This document shows, piece by piece, positions 44,111 through 57,058 of a DNA stretch of 64,000 nt. The notes beneath the pieces were generated by a model. That model saw nothing but the letters and a program-made list of their open reading frames with translations, ran no database searches and was not told where the DNA came from. The DNA lies in the NCBI GenBank assembly GCA_029990175.1, contig JARKIP010000005.1, positions 71,580,001 to 71,644,000 on the forward strand, written 5' to 3'. Source of the stretch: Petunia secreta (taxonomy: Eukaryota; Streptophyta; Magnoliopsida; Solanales; Solanaceae). The position numbers and the translations under genes were made by a program. Every line of letters starts with the position of its first letter. Within the stretch, counting starts at the first letter, position 1.

Positions 44111-47100
44111 ATGGCTTTAATTCGCCTTCTTACTCAGGTTACGTCTTTGATTAATTTTGTGTTTTGTTTCCAAGATTTAATCTTTTTTTCAGTTTTATTA
44201 TGATAGAAATAAAGTTGGAATTTTTTATTATGATTCGTATAGTCGACCCTAACTTGTTTGAGATTGAAACGTAATTGATTGATTGATGGTTCAGTCAGAG
44301 TAACCCTATTCTTGGTAGAGTTTTATAGGTTCCTATTTCAAAGATTGGATTTTTTACGTATTTTCTATTACTTAATGTTTTGAAATGCCCAAAGTTATTA
44401 TAGTTTCGGACTTATAGCCTGTTTGGTCAAGCTCCGGGAAGCTCAAAAGTGCTTATATTAGATAATGAAGGCGTTTGACCGAGCTTTTGGTGAAGAAATA
44501 AGTGCGTTAGAGTAGTAGCAGAAGCTGACAAAAGTGAAGGTTTTTGTCTTCTTATTGTTTCAGTTGTTAAGCTACATAGCTTAAATCTGACAGGAGCAAG
44601 AACTCTATTTCCTTGATCGTGTCTTCCCAAACTAACAAATGTTCGTCATGTCATGTCTATTACCGTTATTAGCCATTTGCCTCCCTTGAGATATATTGCC
44701 TCTCTTTGCTTGTTATACAGTTAAGAAGCTGAAGTTTGTTTTCTTAAATTATTTTCATTAATATTCAGTCTCATTTAGTTTTAGGCAATATCAACGAGTT
44801 AGATTTAGAGTTTAGTTGTTCCTGATTAGCTTTAAATTCGACTTGGTCTTTGTTATGTGTCTCTTTATTGTGGTTAGAGACTTATTGTATAAGTCGTGGC
44901 AAGGATTAATGTGATATTTTAAGAACCTCTTAGTTTAGTGAATTGAAAATTTGACTAAGAAAACGTATTACTTAGAGCGTGTTTGGCCAAGCAGAGAGAA
45001 TCAGCTTATTTTGAGAAGTGCTTTTGAAAAAAGTGCTTTAGAAGAATAATAATTTGTGTTTGGCCAAATCATGAGAGAAGTGCTTTTGTTAGTTTATTGT
45101 ATTTTACAAGTATTTTAAAATTTATTTTTTAACATCAAATTACGAAAAAGAATATGCATATAAGTGGTTTCATATACTTTTTATATGTCTAATCTTGTCC
45201 TTTAAATTCAAAAGTACTTATTTTTTAGAGAAGCTACTTTTTTCAACTTCTGCTTAAAAGCTAAAAAGCAGCTTCAGCTTTTGCTTCTGCTCACAAGCAC
45301 TTATTTTTTCCCAAAAGCTTGGCCAAACACCTGTATTATCTAAAATAAGTGCTTTTGGCCTGCCAGAAGCTTGGCCAAATAGGCTCTTAGTGTTGGAAAT
45401 TTGGAACAAAATGGACTTGAACACAGCAAAATGAATAAAGACGATTCAAAAAAAAAAAAAGAAAAAAGAAAAGGACAAAGCGGTGCACCAAGTATCCCGC
45501 GTTCATGCCAGGTCTGAGAAAATCTGTAATGCATATGGTGTGATGTAGGCAGGTCTGCAGGCTACCCTGACGCAAGGGTTAGTGACTGATTCCATAGCTC
45601 AAACCGGTGACACGTGGGTCACAAAGAGACACTTTAACATTGCTCAGGGGCTCCCCTTCATGATACATAAAACCAACTCCTAATTTGCGATTGAGGCATG
45701 GTTGTTTGATCGAATCTCATTTAGCTCATATTGACGTGTAATGAGAACTATTTGTATTCTGGGTAAGGACAGAAAGATTTGATCAACTGCCCAGTTTTTA
45801 GATTGGTGGATATAGTTTGGCAGTTTTCTTCATCTTACACTGCATGTTTTCTGATATGATTTTTTTTTCCTGTCTTGTGTTTTTTTATTTTTTTTATTTT
45901 TGTGTGTGTGTAATTATGACTTTCTGTTTTTACAGGTTGAAAGGCAGCAATCTCAACTGAGGCAGCTAAGCTCAATATTCAATAGAACGCATCTTACCTC
46001 TAGAACGACTATAGGAAGTGAAGGTATGCTCTGAGTTGTTGGCACTCAAGGAAGAGACTTTCTTTGTTGCTCTGGTGTGCATACATATTATGTCATGTGG
46101 TTGATGACATGGACTACCGGGTTATTAATTTGTTTACTGTTTCGGCATGATATTCATGGTCGTACAAAAAGTTGAGCTGTTGTGTACTTAAAACTAAACA
46201 ATGGCCATAACCTAAATTTATGAAATTTACAAATGACTATATTGCTTGATAAGGCACTCACTCTCTCCCGCAACCAGATTGGTTTCTACTTTCTACAAGT
46301 GTTTATGCACCAATCCTCATACTGCTTAGTAGTGCAGACAAAAGCTACTGATTACTGCTGATATAGATTTAAATCATAAGAGTAAAAGGGAAAAGAAACT
46401 ATCGTGAAGCAAGACTTTAAAGGAAAAGCCTTGTGGGTGGTAGTAAAATGAAGGTGCAAAAAGTAGAATACATTGATTATAACATAAAAATAGGATATGA
46501 TGTAGAAAAGACGGTTTGGAGGTCAACAAGTGAGCTACCCACTTTTTCATTCACCAGCACTATTTACAGGAATGCGACATGACAAGTAGTACATGGATGA
46601 CGATCTAGAAGGCAACCTGAGTGAGTTAGGAGTGGGACAGGACAAATGTACCTAAGTGGAAGAAAAATTCTGTAACTTTGAAATAGGATTAAAATGTCAG
46701 CCTTTGATATTCAAAACTGCTTTTATCAAAAAATTTGTGCTTGGTTAGAGTTGCACATCAGTAGAAAATAATTGGACATTTGGTATTTTCTTGTAAAGAT
46801 CTTTGTTTGCCTACCTTTGCATTTCACCAACAGGGTGGTTTCATACTGTTGATGCTCCAACTGTCGTTTATTGTTTTTACAAAGAATTTGGTATAAAGAA
46901 ATTTCTTGTGCTTTACAAGACAGCTGAAAACCAGTTAAACATCTTGTCTAAATGAATTAGTAACCTCACGAGTTGGATGGCCTTTTTTTTTTAAATGGTC
47001 GGAGCTAGCAAACGTCCTGGATTCAGTGTAATCCTTTTCAGCCATATACTTCCAAGTCTTGTGAGCGTCAGACGCTAATGAGTTTACATTTCAGGTTATA

Positions 47101-50100
47101 AGTTAGTAGTTGCAAATCTTATGAGCAAACTTTTTCATTATCCTGCTTTATGGAAATGAGCTAGCGAACCTCCCGACTTAAGTGCAATCCTTTCGGTCAT
47201 ATACTTCCACGCCCTGTGAACCTAAAACGCTAATGAGTTAACATATCAGCTCATAAGTTAGAGAACGCATCCAAAAGAAAAAAAGTTAGTGAGTGCATCC
47301 TATAAGCAATTTTCAGTAATATATGTCATGGAAATCAGCTAGCAAACGGGAGCAAATACCTGCAAGTTTATTGCAATCCCTTTTGGTCATATACTTCCAA
47401 GTCTTGTGCAGCTTAGACGTTTATGAGTTAACATATCAGCTTATAAGTTAGTTAAATCATATTATAAAGCAGAAATACTCTTGATACAGTATTTGTATAT
47501 TGAAATTACAACTTGCAACTTCAAAGTTGGAAGCGACTTCTGCCATCTTCTGATCGAGCCAGTTTCACATCTGCTATCTGAATATTGAAGTTGAGCTAAT
47601 GTTCTCTTTTTTTCATCTTGTCCCTATTTTGTTTGCAGTGCATGGAGTTGCAAATACTAAGAAAAGGTTTCAGTCCAGTTATGTGGGCAGTCTAGCCCGC
47701 AGAGTACGTGAAACCGATGAAACTAGTAATGCTGCATATCATAGAAATGACCCAGAGGCAGTCATAAGGTTGTTTGAAAGCCAACCATCATTGCATTCTG
47801 ATCCGGCTGCACTGTCCGAGTATGTTAAGGCACTGGTAAAGGTTGACAGACTTGATGAAAGTGAGCTGCTCCGGGCTTTGCAGAGGGGTACTCATAATTA
47901 GAATGTTTCTCATTACCTTAACAAAAAAAAAAAAAAAAAAAAGAATATTTCTCATTAGTCATTACCTTGTATTTGGTTTGCTCTACTCTAAATCCTGAAC
48001 TTCTGGTGCTTGCTGATGAAGGTTTATGTCTTTTAATTAGTTTATCATGGATATTGTTAGTGCTGACATGAGCTCTTTGCAGGGATTGCTGGTACTTCCA
48101 GGTCTCATATGGAGGAAGAAAATTTAGGGGCTCTGTCAGCTTTTAGGAATGTTGGTAAAGCAACAAAAGATGGTGTTCTTGGAACTCGTAATACTCCTAT
48201 ACATATGGTAGCCGTTGAAGGGGGTAACTTCAAAGAACAGCTGTGGCGTACATTTCGGTCACTGGCCTTGGCCTTTCTAGTGATTTCAGGAATTGGTGCG
48301 CTTATTGAGGATAGAGGAATCAGCAAAGGTATAGGATTCTGCAATTTTTGTTTGGCTATTTGAAGCTTTTTCGAGATGCATTCTACTGTTTTCTCTTACT
48401 TAGTCCATTTACTGCATCAGGACTTGGTCTAAATGAGGAAGTACAACCAAGTATGGAAACCAATACAAGATTTGCTGATGTAAAGGGTGTTGATGAGGCA
48501 AAATCTGAGCTGGAAGAAATTGTTCACTATCTCCGAGATCCTAAGGTGAGTATATGAGAGGTTTCCTAAGTAACCACAAGCAATTTGATATTTGTATCAT
48601 TAATCCACTTAAGTGAACGATAATAACAGTGTGATGAATTTTGTTCTGTGGTGCTACATGCAATATTTTACTAGAAATGGAGGACTGAAGTTCATCTCTT
48701 ATAACTGTTTTAACGAGCCCTCTTTCAACACCTATCTGAAAAGACGTCTAGGATAGAAAACGGGCGGAGATCAAGTTTTATTATTTGTTTATTATATCTA
48801 CAGTATGTTTTGTTGGTGCAAAGACGACAAGGGTAGAAGGAGAAGTTGAAGGAGGAAAGTAAGGTTACTCCCCTTGGACTCGTAAGTAGGCCCCGGACTA
48901 TTAGGTCGATTTAGTTGTTGAGCTCTGATCTGGTAAAGCATAATGAGTTTTAGGTTATGCTAAAATGGTGCTTAAACACTGATCAAGGTTAGGCCAGAAT
49001 TGTTTTAGCCATGAAAGTCATATTGGGTGAGGATCAGTTATTTACATGTCCATTCTGTGAATAATGTATCATAAATTGGAAAGTGCCTGGAAAGATTACA
49101 TATTTGCAAACAGCCAGCCATTACTTGCCTACAGGGTACTTGGGATATGCTAGAGTTTCCATTTTAACACAATATTATAGACAAACTTAAGCAAGTAAGA
49201 CAACACAACTGTAAACGGAGAGTCATGAAAGATGAAAAACTTTTGAAGTAGATAAACTATCCATCTTCAAGATTTTTTAGGATCATCAGCAACATGAATC
49301 AACAGGAATTTGATGGAACCTAAGAAAACATGTGTTGCTCAGATTCTCCATAATATCGCCGCACCTGTGTCATATCCTCCAAAAATGCATTACTTTTGGA
49401 GGATCCGACCTGCACCCGACAACATTTTCAGAGGATCCAAGCAATATAGAAGAAAACCCAATCACATAAATAGTATGTAATCACAGCTACCAATGTGGTT
49501 GTAAGATTCATGTAGGATAGGTATAAGCCTGTTTCAGAAATCAGAATATACCTCAGGGTACGTATCATATGTGGTAAGATTCTGGCGTAGTTCAGCATTA
49601 AATATAAAATTTGGTCTGCAAAGATTTGTTTTAAGCTGCTCTACAAATGTGTATGTAATAAGCCTTTTCCGCTCCTATTTAAGTGTCTAACTACCAGTAG
49701 GCCACTTAAGGTGAAACCTCGAGAATACTATCACTGAACTCATCACTGCAAAAAATCCTAGATTTCTATGAGTAACTATGCGGAATACCTACTTTTGAAC
49801 TGAAAGTATTGTAATTTGTATGTCCACTACTCCGTTCGCTAACTTCTATGTCCATTGTCTGATAAGGAGTTGTGATTCTCCTAATTAGTGTTGGATATTT
49901 TATGGTTGTTTATTGAGTTTTTAGTTTTCTTTTTTCTTTGGGGGTTTGGGGGGGGGGGGCAACTGTTAAAGCGACTCTTGGTTAGCTTACCTTATCTATA
50001 TCGAGGAAACTGTTGCTAGTAGGGTGTTGAACAGAGTTGACAAGCAAGCTAATGAAAGAACAGGAAGTGAAGCATCCTAATGGTTTATGTGGCTAAATCT

Positions 50101-53100
50101 GTTTGCTTGATTATAGCTTAATGCTGTTTTGCAGCTTCAACTAAGAAGCAAGCGTATAATTAGCATGGTGTCTATTTGTGAGTTTAACCTAATTACGACT
50201 GCCACAGAGCTGAACTACATGAGAATTCTTGAAAAAGTTGTCAGCTGTAAATAAAAGTGTCCAATTCCGTTTGCTTTTTATAAAAAATCTGTTTCAAACC
50301 AAAGATAAAAATCTTCAGCTGTTGCTTTGTTTCCACTTCCACTCATAAGATACTTGTCTTGGACAGTAAAATATGTAATGTATTTTTTTTGAGATGCTCC
50401 ACCTTGGTGGGGGTAAGCGTATCTCACCCTCCCCGGACCCCACCTTGGTGGGATATCACTGAGTATGTTGTTGTATTCTTTTGAGATGGTAACATATTTT
50501 TTTTCTCTGTGTGTGTGTGTGTGTGTATGTATATATATATCAACAGTACGACGATTAGTCGATTATACTGGGGTCCTAATTACAATGTCAAAAAGTCCAA
50601 AAACAATCCTTGTTCATCTCACAAGGGACCTGATTAGGTGTTACAAAAGTTCTAAAACAGCTGACACTAAGTCAGAATCTTCTATGATTTCTCCTTTACA
50701 CCAAAAACAAAATAAAAGTGTGCAGTTCATCTTGAGTTTCTGCACTGTGCTACCACCATCTTGAAAACACCTTGAATTCCTCTCTCCACATGTTCCACCA
50801 TATACTACCAGGGACAGTACTACATCTTTTTTTGACAAGGAACAGTACTACATCTTTTTCTCCTACTGTTATCAATAAAATTTACCATTTCAAAAAAAAA
50901 AGAAAAAACATCTTTTTCTCCTACTGTCAATTCCTCCACCCTTGTTCGAGCAAGCCAACAATTCTGAAGTCCCCCCAGGCATAGCCCATTTTATCCCTCT
51001 CAAGTTGCTGAATACATCCCATAGTTGAACAGTGACTTGACAGTGTGAAAAGAGATTTGTCTCTGCTTCTTTACCGCATAGGTGACATCTTGAGCACAAT
51101 TGAATCCCTCTTTTTTTGAGATTTGCTGATGTAAGGACTTCCTCTTTGACTACCAGCCAGGAGAAGCAAGCCACTTTTTATGGCACGTTTACCTTCCATA
51201 TATGTTTCCGTGGCCAAGTGAGTTAAATTGTTGGACTGATTTAGGTTCCTGTACACTTCTTTTACCATGTAAGTATCCTTGCTGTTTCCCACCCACCAGA
51301 GTTTATCCTCCCCATGGTCCACAGCTTTTGTAAAAATCTGTTACTCTGGATATTCCCCAATCAATCAACAGCCCCCTAAAGCTTAAGTTCCAACCTTGCA
51401 GTCCATAATTCCCCCACTGTAGCTTCTTGCTGTTTATTCAGATAAAAAATATCAGGGAATATTTGCTTAAGACTGCTATTTCCCAGCCAATTATCCTTTC
51501 TAGTCCGATCCTTATGGACTAACGGGAAAAGTACAAGTTGTGAATCTATCGGCACCATACCAGTGGTTTTCGATTATCCTAAGCCGGCCTCTTATCTCTC
51601 AAATTATAGGCAACAAGCGTTTCCACGACTCTACCACACTATCCTCAATATCGATCTCATCAAGAAGAAAACCCCTCTGTGAACCTACAAGCCACTTCCT
51701 TCTTGTTGTTGATCCAGATGATTGAAGGAAGAAACACCAAACATATCCGAAGCTTCTTTGCTCCCACCGGATGAAACAAGTTTGGTTCTGCTTATGAATC
51801 CTTACTTGACCGTGATTCTCATTTAAATTTATCTGAGATAATATACAAAATAAAGATAAACATAGTAAGTACTAGAAGTTCTCAATATTTTCTAAGCAGA
51901 TAAAAATCTTTGTACGGCAAAAAAACACCGAGTAAGCATGTTCCAACTAATTAGTATCACATACACATATCATTTTCTTTCATTTTGCCTATCAAGTCTG
52001 CATGGCTTCCTAGAGATTGTAGGTCTTTCGATACACCTTCCTTCCATGCGATTTTAGCTTTACCTCGTCCCCATACAATGAGTAAACAAGTAGGATCCCT
52101 TACAAAATGAAATGGGACTCTACAAACACTATCCAATCTTCTATACATACGAGAATCATACGTGCACAAAAAAAATAAAAATAAATAGAAGGCTACTCTT
52201 CCAATAACTAAAATTCCTCTCTATTCCGTCAAATTCTATCTTATTTCTCTCCCCCCATCTGATCCACATCAACGTAAGACGAGCAATCTCCCACGCACTG
52301 TATCTTCTTGTTCGTCTTCCACACAACTAAACATGACGTCTTTGATCGTACCTGGCATAACCGATTGAACACCAAACCAGCTGATGATTTCCCACCACAA
52401 GCGAGATGCTAATTGATAATGTAAGGGGAGGTGGTTCACATCTTCACCCGACTTTTGCACATGAAACACCAACACAAGTAATCCTCCTCTTTCTCGAAAT
52501 TTTCACCGTCAAATCACTCTCTCCGCAAGCCACGCGAAAAAAATATACCTTTCTCGGTACTTTACGAATACACATTGCAGGATATGAGGAAAAGCTGACT
52601 CCTCTCTAATCAAAAGCTTCTCATAATACGACTTAACAGAAAATATGCCGTTGTTTCTGCACCCCACTTCCAAAGATCCTGACTATCATATGTAACTCTT
52701 TGTTTGTGAAGAAGCTCAATCAACCACTAAAATTCTAGCATCGCCCAATCTTGCAAATTCCTCGTAAACCTCAAATCCCGTGTAACTTCTCCACCTTGGA
52801 TACACCTATCTGATGAACACTCATCTCTTTTTGACATGAAATTCTGAACATATTTGGAGAAGAAAGGTTCAAAGAGTTGCCTCTGCTCCACCTATGACTC
52901 CAAAAACTAACTCTACCCCCATTTCCCACCATAAATATAATATTCCTTATTAAACTCCTCCCACCCCTTTAATAGTTTCCTCCAAAACCCAGTAACCCAC
53001 ATCCATAAGGGAGAGTAATATTCTACCTCATTCCTTTTAATGTATGACTTTTGTTGTTTTTGACGATTGGTAAATGGGGTGATATATTGCTCAAGTTTTT

Positions 53101-53354
53101 CGACATCTTATAAGCTGCAACATGCTTGACATTTCTCCACTGGTTTGATTGTTTATTCTGGCTGCGAAAAGTGGGGTTTGTTTTAAGGGTTTGAGGTAAA
53201 TTCTCTGCAATTGCTCATTTCAGCGACCTTTTGGGTACAGCGTTTCACACGTCTTGGTGGCAAGCTCCCAAAAGGTGTATTACTTGTTGGTCCCCCTGGA
53301 ACTGGTAAGACTATGTTGGCTAGGGCCATAGCTGGAGAAGCTGGGGTTCCCTTC

Positions 53355-53395
<41 letters not shown>

Positions 53396-55180
53396 AGTGG
53401 GAGCTCGGAGAGTGAGAGACCTTTTCGCTGCTGCTAAGAAGCGATCACCATGCATTATATTCATTGACGAGATTGATGCCATTGGAGGAAGCCGTAACCC
53501 AAAGGACCAGCAATATATGAGGATGACTTTAAATCAGTTGCTCGTCGAGCTGGATGGCTTCAAACAAAATGACGGAATCATCGTGATTGCTGCGACTAAT
53601 TTCCCTGAGTCTCTGGATAAGGCATTGGTGAGACCTGGACGATTTGATCGCAACATTGTTGTCCCAAATCCTGATGTCGAAGGACGGAAGCAGATCTTGG
53701 AATCTCACATGTCAAAGGTACTCTTTCTGAAACTCGGCCATTTCCACTGATTTTGCAGTTTCTGTTTATTGCTCTCACAATCTATTAGTAATGTGCCTCA
53801 GCTGTTGTGCTCTAACTAAACAGCCGATAGAGTCTCCCCTTTTTTCCCTTCCCCATTTAGCGTTTTAGATGATTAACTAATTATGCATCACATGTCTTTC
53901 CTTGTGTAGTGGTGATATATTTGTATTTACCCTACAGGGACAAATAAATGTTCTCATTTCCAAAAGCTTCAGTGAGTCATGTCTTTCCTTTTTTCATTTT
54001 ACATGGCATATTTTACTTTGTCATCGGTTTATCATTTCTTGTCTACTTGCTAATTTTGATTCTAAGTTTCTACTTTCTCTTACTACTTTTAGTTCCCATC
54101 ATAAAATGAGTTACTACGTTGCATTATGTCCAGTTCCCTCTTCTCCATGTGCAGTCTATTTAAATCCTCTTAGACAGCCCATACCACGTGAATATGCTAT
54201 CCTATAAGGGTCTGTTTAGGGTCATTGCTAATTTCTCATCCAAAGCATTTCAATTTTGGAAGATTGTGAAGGCGGATGATGTTGACCTCATGATCATAGC
54301 TAGGGGGACTCCTGGATTTTCTGGTGCTGACCTCGCGAACTTGGTGAATATTGCTGCTGTGAAGGCTGCAATGGATGGTGCCAAAGCCGTAAGCTTGGCT
54401 GATCTAGAGCATGCTAAGGACAAAATCATGATGGGGAGCGAGCGCAAATCAGCTTTTATATCTGAAGAGACGAGAAAACTCACAGCCTACCATGAAGGTG
54501 GCCACGCACTTGTTGCTATTCACACAGATGGGGCTCTTCCGGTGCACAAAGCAACCATTGTTCCACGAGGAATGGCTCTTGGTATGGTTGCTCAACTGCC
54601 TGAGAAGGATGAGACTAGTATATCTCGTAAGCAGATGCTTGCTCGGCTTGATGTTGCTATGGGTGGGCGAGTTGCTGAAGAGCTTATTTTCGGGGAAAGT
54701 GAAGTAACCTCTGGTCCATCTGATGATCTCAAGCAAGCAACCAAACTGGCCAGAGCCATGGTCACAAAGTTTGGTATGAGCAAAGAAGTCGGTCTTGTTA
54801 CTCACAACTACGACGATAACGGAAGGAGCATGAGCACCGAGACTAGGCTTCTTATTGAGAAGGAAGTGAAAGAACTACTTGAAAGGGCTTACAACAATGC
54901 AAAAACAATTCTAACTACCCACAATAAAGAGCTTCATGCTCTTGCTAATGCATTGCTTGAGCAGGAGACACTAACCGGAGGCCAGATTAAGGCCTTGCTT
55001 ACCCAGGTTAGTTCTCAACAGACACAGCAACAGAAACATCAATTAGTCACAGTTGACAGTACATCACAGTCCAATCCAAGACCTCCACCGAGTTCAAGTG
55101 CAGCAGCTGCTGCGGCCGCTGCAGCTGCTGCAGCCACTGCCGCTGCCAAAACCAAAGGCATTGCTCCAGTAGGATCTTAG
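44111..55180 (+). CDS. FTSH4: Mitochondrial ATP-dependent zinc metalloprotease (i-AAA protease), FTSH4 type
   Basis: Seven coding exons with GT..AG joints: 44111-44137, 45936-46023, 47639-47887, 48083-48328, 48421-48545, 53241-53717, 54263-55180. They total 709 codons, against about 717 in Arabidopsis FTSH4. Residues 1-50 are Arg/Gln/Ser-rich and fit a mitochondrial presequence. A membrane segment is near 181-196. The AAA module has Walker A GPPGTGKT (262-269), Walker B IIFIDEID (317-324) and second region of homology to RPGRFDR (376-382). The zinc site HEGGH is at 481-485 with the third ligand probably in the SDD near 557-559. The C-terminus has Gln-rich and poly-Ala tracts. Such proteases sit in the inner membrane facing the intermembrane space and degrade unassembled or damaged proteins. 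All key residues are present; no defect seen. The ATG gives the presequence and the exon phases agree throughout. Confidence 0.95.
44972..45389. mobile_element. hAT-type MITE in intron 1 of the FTSH4-like gene
   Basis: Inverted ends TTAGAGCGTGTTTGGCCAAGC-like on the left and GCTTGGCCAAATAGGCTCTTA-like on the right. Internal copies of the same 'TTTGGCCAA' words suggest nesting. A diverged relative sits at about 44418-44500. No clear 8-bp duplication is seen. Confidence 0.5.
46985..47460 (+). repeat. Three imperfect tandem repeats in intron 2
   Basis: Units of about 140-180 bases share GAGCTAGC(A/G)AAC, CATATACTTCCA and CTAATGAGTT(A/T)ACAT. No coding. Confidence 0.75.
49331..49451. mobile_element. 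MITE-like inverted repeat in intron 5
   Basis: Ends TGTTGCTCAGATTCTC and, inverted, ATTGCTTGGATCCTC. The centre has TCCTCCAAAA and TTTTGGAGGA inverted around a short loop. Similar short repeats are common in Solanaceae genomes. Confidence 0.45.
50390..50478 (+). mobile_element. TS-type SINE fragment in intron 5
   Basis: Carries ACCTTGGTGGGGGTAAG, CCCCGGACCCCACC and a GTTGTTGT tail, as in the 3' half of TS SINEs. Confidence 0.6.
50890..51560 (-). pseudogene. LINE relic with zf-RVT zinc-binding region (intron 5)
   Basis: Minus-strand pieces read FSWLVVKEEVLTSANLKKRG then CSRCHLCGKEAETNLFSHC then LWDVF. This is the zinc-binding C-terminal region (zf-RVT) of plant LINE reverse transcriptases. 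An upstream piece with DRTRKDNWLG and ATVGELW fits the preceding segment of the same protein. Stops and shifts break it. It lies antisense to the host gene and would be spliced out. Confidence 0.65.
52200..53020 (-). pseudogene. Second LINE relic (intron 5)
   Basis: On the minus strand, broken frames contain FFAWLAE, then KSGEDVNHLPLHYQLASRLW and WFGVQSVMPG. This is again the zf-RVT region, with the usual Cys/His partly lost (HCQ reads HYQ). It is more decayed than the relic at 50890-51560 and differs from it, so two insertions or a family pair is likely. Confidence 0.55.
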
Positions 55181-55916
55181 CACAAAATATGTTCGTAAAC
55201 TATTTATCAGTTCAATGCGCAAATAGTCCTCGCAGGCCTTCATCATTGTCGAGCTGCTGCTAACGAGGTGAATCTACGTACCAAGGTGAGTTTGAGGTCA
55301 AAGGTTTTGGAAGGGCCGTTTCATCATGTTATCATGTCATATAGCCTATATTGCTTTTCTAGTGAGATTTTAGGCCTTCTTTTGTACCTTATGTTCCAAT
55401 TTCTTTGGATATTTAATAGTCCCACGGGAATATTGTAAATTTCACAGTGCAACTACTTGGTTGTTTTCCGTATCTTCACTGCACTGCATTGCCCTTCCTA
55501 TTGCTATTGAAATGAAGGTAGAATATCAGTTTAATTTCTGGTTTTTCGCCAGCTGATGCAACACTACTGAAAGTAATCTAAATTCATTTCTTTAAGGTAA
55601 AAAAATAAAATAAAAAAGAGGCTACCATGTTAGTCAAGTTTATATTTGAGAAGAGCTACTAGTCCTATCAAATAGGTCATTGCCAGTAATCATTTGGGAC
55701 CCTTTTGGCGCACCATTCACTTCTTTTAGCTAAAACAAAATGCTCCTCATAAAGCAACAGCAAGACAACAGTTGTGCAAAGACTTGAGATAAACTTTGAC
55801 ATATGAGGCTTATATTCTCTGGTAGGACTAGGGTCCAATTCAAGATTTTAAGTTTAATATGTTCTAACTCATTATATGTAAAACTAGAGTCGTAGACAGT
55901 GAACAAGCCAATGCAC
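55181..55916 (+). other. 3' UTR and downstream of the FTSH4-like gene
   Basis: No gene. AT-rich with AATGAA/AATAAA-like motifs around 55515 and 55600. The exact polyadenylation site cannot be set. Confidence 0.45.
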
Positions 55917-56250
55917 AAAGGTTTTGGTCTAGTGGTAATAGTACAGTGCGTAAAGCGTAATGTGTGGGCCAGCTACACGTTACAAGTTCAAATTTTACCA
56001 TAGAGAAAAGTCTGGTTAAGTGAACAAGGATAAAAGGGAGGACAAATTATCCGCTCAGTTTTGAACCATACGTCACTGACCACGAGGGTTGGTGAGTTAT
56101 CAATAAAGAGGGTGAACATGCCAACATATATACATCCGCTATCGAAGGTGTGTTCTGGAGTATTTATCAAAACATATGTTCCTCTAAAAAGGCCATTAGA
56201 TTTCCTCAAGTCTCTATCACGGGCCTCAAATGCAACTGGCATTGCTAAAT
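55917..56250 (+). mobile_element. tRNA-derived SINE
   Basis: Starts with a box-A-like TGGTCTAGTGGTAATAGTA (about 55926) and a box-B-like GTTACAAGTTCAAATTTT (about 55979), spaced as in tRNA-derived RNA polymerase III promoters. The 3' limit is approximate. Confidence 0.5.
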
Positions 56251-57058
56251 AGGTTTATTGTACATCTCTTCCTTATCTTAATGATCCAGACTGGATGAAA
56301 ATGAAAACCTGATAATGAAAGCATCATATGTAGAATGTTTGCATTAATTCTACTTGTATGGTGCAAATGCAAGTTAGTGCTCTCATTTCATACAGTAGTT
56401 TCTTTTTCTCTTTTTTCTTTTTTTTTTTCCCTGACCACTCGAAATACTATGTAGAAAATCTTGAGAAAGAGCTGCCATATGATATTCCCAATCATGTGTG
56501 AAGAATCATCGTTCCACTCGGTCTGAAATTGAGGTGTTCATAAGTCAGTTGACTGAAGAATATTTAGTTTAGTGTGTCTTATATTTTTATTGTTAAAAAA
56601 AAAAGACAAAAAACTGCTGCGTCGCATTTTTGTTTTTAAGAGTTAATAATTTATGTTGATAAATGTGTATTAATATTATAAAAGATTAATAATTTCTATA
56701 TATTATGCAACTCTAAATTTCCAAATGCAACTTAATTGACTTTTATTTTAACTATTGCTGAAGAAGTTTGTTAAACTTGAGAAAAGAAAATGACAATGAT
56801 ATTGGAATTCAAACGAGGTGGTTCAAGAGTATTTTCATTTTCAGTTTTTCCATTGAAGTTAAAATATCAAACGTCGTTTCTTAAAACATTCAATCACATT
56901 CACAATCTTAGCTCAAGTTATATTATATACATATACATTTTTTTGATTGACCATCATATATCTGAAATCCGTTGACTCAACTAATTCAGATTCGTGATGC
57001 CGGTTCGTACAGATCCATTAAGGGTCAGAAATTCTCCATTCCCACACAGGGTGTGGCC
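56251..57058. other. AT-rich intergenic DNA
   Basis: No gene or repeat recognised. Confidence 0.5.

Noticed and set aside
53211..53240. ORF start before the Walker A exon
   Set aside because: Upstream of the acceptor at 53240; not needed as the exon joins 48545 in phase 0.
54188..54262. Possible start of an independent protease ORF at 54188
   Set aside because: This part is intron: the exon begins at 54263 after AG and joins in phase with 53717; family alignment from memory agrees.
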